Positions 61,209 through 64,000 of a stretch of 64,000 nucleotides of DNA are shown piece after piece. The position numbers and the translations under genes were made by a program. The stretch comes from Laburnicola sp. R22_1. Its lineage: Eukaryota > Ascomycota > Dothideomycetes > Pleosporales > Didymosphaeriaceae. Positions within the stretch are counted from its first letter, which is position 1; each line of letters starts with the position of its first letter. The stretch is taken from contig JACONQ010000004.1 in the NCBI GenBank assembly GCA_014281115.1, forward strand, positions 3,038,001 to 3,102,000, in the 5' to 3' direction. The notes beneath the pieces are model-generated. The model did no database searches. It was not told the origin of the DNA and was given only the letters and a program-made list of their open reading frames with translations.

Positions 61209-62769
61209 TTTGCTTTGTAAGGGCCTTTTATTTATTTTTAAACTATTATAATATTTAACTAACTAGTATATAGTTAAAGACTTTTAGGTCTAGAAAGTAA
61301 GGCACCTTCTAGTAACACTTATTAATCTAACTTATTCCTAATAATGTGTATTATACCCTTAAGTTACTATATATTAAGTTAACTAGACCTATTAGCCACT
61401 TAATAGTATGCTTTATAAGTCCTTTATAGAGTTAATATAAGAGGTTTAGTATAAAAGCTATATATATATTTATAAATAGAAACTTCTATGCAAAGTTCCT
61501 AATCTAGTACACATACTTTAGGTAAGAACTCTAGATGCTAGTCTATCTTATCCTCCTAATTATACCTATAGTACTATTATGTGAGCGATATAGCGCATAT
61601 TCTACTAATATCTTATTAGTGCGATTAGTATACACTATTATATTTTGTATTTAGGAGTGTATTTAACACACTATATAGTGCTATTTTATTTTTACCCCTA
61701 TAATTATTATCTACTCCTTATAGTCTGCTATAATACTATATATAATTAGATAGTACATTCTCTTAAATCTATCTGTATATCTTATACGTATGTCTATTTA
61801 ACTAATAAACTTAATAGCTAAGTTAGTAGTAGTTAGATAGCGTAATATAGTTTTATAAAAGTACTTATAATTTAACACTTTTACTATTACTTTATAGTAT
61901 ATATTTATAGTAATATCTCTATTATACTACTTAATAATTAGTAGTATTACTATAAGTATATTATCTAGGACCTTTCTTAATTATTAGATGCGTGTATCTA
62001 GGTTGCCAATTAATATATATACTAGCCACGCCGCCTAGTTACTATAATACTTACTTAGTTGTATCTTATTAACTTTAATTATAACTAGTATAATAGCAGA
62101 GTTTTCTAGTAGTTTAGTCTGTATAGTTTACTACTAGTTAGAGTTCTATAGGTCTGTATATATATTTTTCCTTATAGGAGTTGCTATCTCTATTAGTTAT
62201 CCTTTTTAGTATTTGCTTAGGGGTATAAGTTATATATTCTTTAAATAGTTTAAAGCTAATTTAAAACTTAATAATACTAAGTATACTCTATTAGAGAAGT
62301 TAACTATCTCCTATATCGTGTGCTCCATTAGGCAACTAGTCGCTATTAGGTAGAAATATAGTATATTCTTTCTATTTATAATCTATAATACCTATCTTAA
62401 TATTATTTAGTAACGTGTGCTACTATTTAGCGTTTTAAAATTGTATATAAAATAAAAACATTAATAAGCGCTTATTAGCAAACAAAAGGTTAATATCTTC
62501 TTATATACACTAAATATTATATACCCACTTAGCAAAGGTATAACTTATCTTATTTTTAAAGGGCGCGTATAGACTATTACTATAACTTACTATTAGTATA
62601 AACATAGTGCTATAATGTATATTAGAAGTAGTATTTATATTACTACTATTAGAATAAACTATATATAGGAGTGCTAGCTTATTAACTAGTAATATTTTTA
62701 AAGATTTAGTAACTGCTTATAACTAACATACTTACTGCGTGCGAGGAAGCTAAAGTTATTTATGTGTGT
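61209..62769. other. AT-rich RIP-type sequence, unresolved
   Basis: Saturated AT-rich DNA. No domain or repeat recognised. Confidence 0.5.
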
Positions 62770-62858
62770 ATGGCATTAAATTAACTACCTAGGGGTAGCA
62801 CGACAAAGGCTTTTATCTCAAATAACATAACAAAAAAAGCAGAGCCCCCTGCTTAGAA
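62770..62858 (-). repeat. R2 short repeat, copy e (inverted)
   Basis: Reverse-orientation R2 with few RIP changes: CTACCTAGGGGTAG and AGCAGAGCCCCCTGCT hairpins are perfect here. Confidence 0.85.
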
Positions 62859-64000
62859 AAGTTATTTATTAATTATTATTTATACTATAGTTATTCTCTA
62901 TGCTATTCCTATATATTAAGGCTATATTATAGATCTCTAGCCTATACTCCTTAGTATCGCTATTATTATTAACCTCTACCTTGCTATTACTATCGCCACT
63001 ATAATTTATATAGTTATTATATAGCATAATATCTAATAGTGCACTCTCTTAGGTTGTATTAGGCATAGGCAGCGTAGGACTATCTATATAGTCCTTATAA
63101 TTATACTAACTTTATAATCTATTATTATAATTTATTATTTTAATTTATTATATAAACTACTAATAATATATTATTTACTATTTTGCCTTTACGCATTATA
63201 TTTAGTGTGTAATTAGCCTAGACTAGATCTTTAGTATGCAGTCACACACGCACTAGCAGCTAAATATTAACTTTATACTTTTATATACTATTAAAACACG
63301 CTATATAGTACGCACTTATTTAGTGTGGGTTATATTAGTTTATATACTACTTTTAGCATTTTTAATAATATTTAGTTGTGCTAAGGATTTGTCGTGCTAG
63401 GGCTAACGCAAACTAATACAACATGTTATTATTATCCTATATTAGTCTACTATCCTATAATTAGCGGCCCATAGTTAATAGTATATATACTTAAAGTATT
63501 AGAAATAATTACGTTTAACTAAATAGTTCTCTAAATACTTTATTCGCTTGCTAGGAAAGTATGCAGCTAAACTATTAGTACTTGTTATAGTTATGTATAC
63601 CTAACTATCTAAATTCTACTTACTCTATCTATATAGTATTAAAGAGAAACATAGAATTTACTACTTCTAAAACCTAGAATAATTATAGTAATAACATTAC
63701 TTATCTAGCTACCTATACAGTTACCTATAACCTCCTAGACTCCTTACTATTCTATATCTCTAAGCTATACTAGATTAACTACGTGGACAGCTTATTCACA
63801 TAGGTAGTTAATATCTATAATAATAGCCAATTAATAAAGCGCTATATTCTTATTAGGCTAGATAGTAAACTTAAGCACACTTAGTATTTCTAGATCTTAG
63901 GGTTTAGGAATAAGCTTTAGCTATACTTGCGTAATCTCTTTTATTATACTAACTATAAAAAGAGGGTACTATATATAATAATAATAAGCGTTAGTATATA
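62859..64000. other. AT-rich RIP-type sequence, unresolved
   Basis: No recognisable gene or repeat to the window end. Confidence 0.5.

Noticed and set aside
1..64000. CRISPR arrays, telomere repeats, rRNA or tRNA genes
   Set aside because: No regularly spaced repeats with unique spacers, no TTAGGG-type array and no tRNA- or rRNA-like sequence were found by eye.

Overview
The window looks like a long gene-poor, transposon-filled, AT-rich compartment from a filamentous ascomycete (Pezizomycotina). Three things support this. Almost all of the sequence is TA-rich with saturating in-frame TAG/TAA codons in every frame, which is the pattern left by repeat-induced point mutation (RIP, C-to-T mainly at CpA). 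The recognisable mobile elements are fungal types: chromodomain-bearing Ty3/gypsy elements, a Ty1/copia element and Fot1/pogo DNA transposons. No tRNA, rRNA or housekeeping gene could be recognised. A subtelomeric, centromeric or pericentromeric AT isochore is the likely setting; the species cannot be named.

Layout. 1-14170 is heavily mutated AT-rich DNA with a possible protein-kinase-like relic near 0.8-1.5 kb and two GC-richer islands (5334-5550 and about 6615-6930). 14263-18854 is a 5'-truncated Ty3/gypsy copy (Gypsy-2A) that lies inside a copia element, whose integrase tail, reverse transcriptase, RNase H and LTR follow to 21390. 21.9-25.3 kb holds a minus-strand gypsy relic (Gypsy-3). 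26485-30257 holds two inverted copies of a 1.14-kb repeat (R1). 30297-32160 is a RIP-destroyed Fot1/pogo element (Pogo-2). 32341-39463 is the best-preserved element, a complete Ty3/gypsy chromovirus (Gypsy-1, minus strand) with 195-bp LTRs, a perfect 5-bp target duplication and a gag and pol broken only by 12 in-frame TAG codons. 39.5-50.7 kb is degraded DNA with more R1 and R2 repeats, a solo copia LTR and a 15-bp minisatellite. 50773-52620 is an almost intact Fot1/pogo transposon (Pogo-1) with normal base composition. 55182-61208 is Gypsy-2B, a full-length insertion by its LTRs and target duplication, but with a third pogo element (Pogo-3) nested in it and an internal deletion. The rest is unresolved AT-rich DNA.

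How the parts relate. The window records layered invasions: old copia, gypsy and R1 copies saturated by RIP, later elements inserted into them, and two recent arrivals (Gypsy-1, lightly mutated, and Pogo-1, essentially unmutated). Gypsy-1 and Gypsy-2 both carry a sequence just inside the 5' LTR that is complementary to a site within their own LTR, the arrangement expected for Tf1-type self-primed reverse transcription, and neither shows a tRNA-type primer site. The three pogo elements share a TA target, ACGT-type ends and terminal inverted repeats with a doubled 13-17-bp motif. No new defence or metabolic system was found. The most interesting features are the self-priming geometry, the terminal-repeat design, an antisense cysteine-rich reading frame in Gypsy-2, and small islands that escaped RIP.
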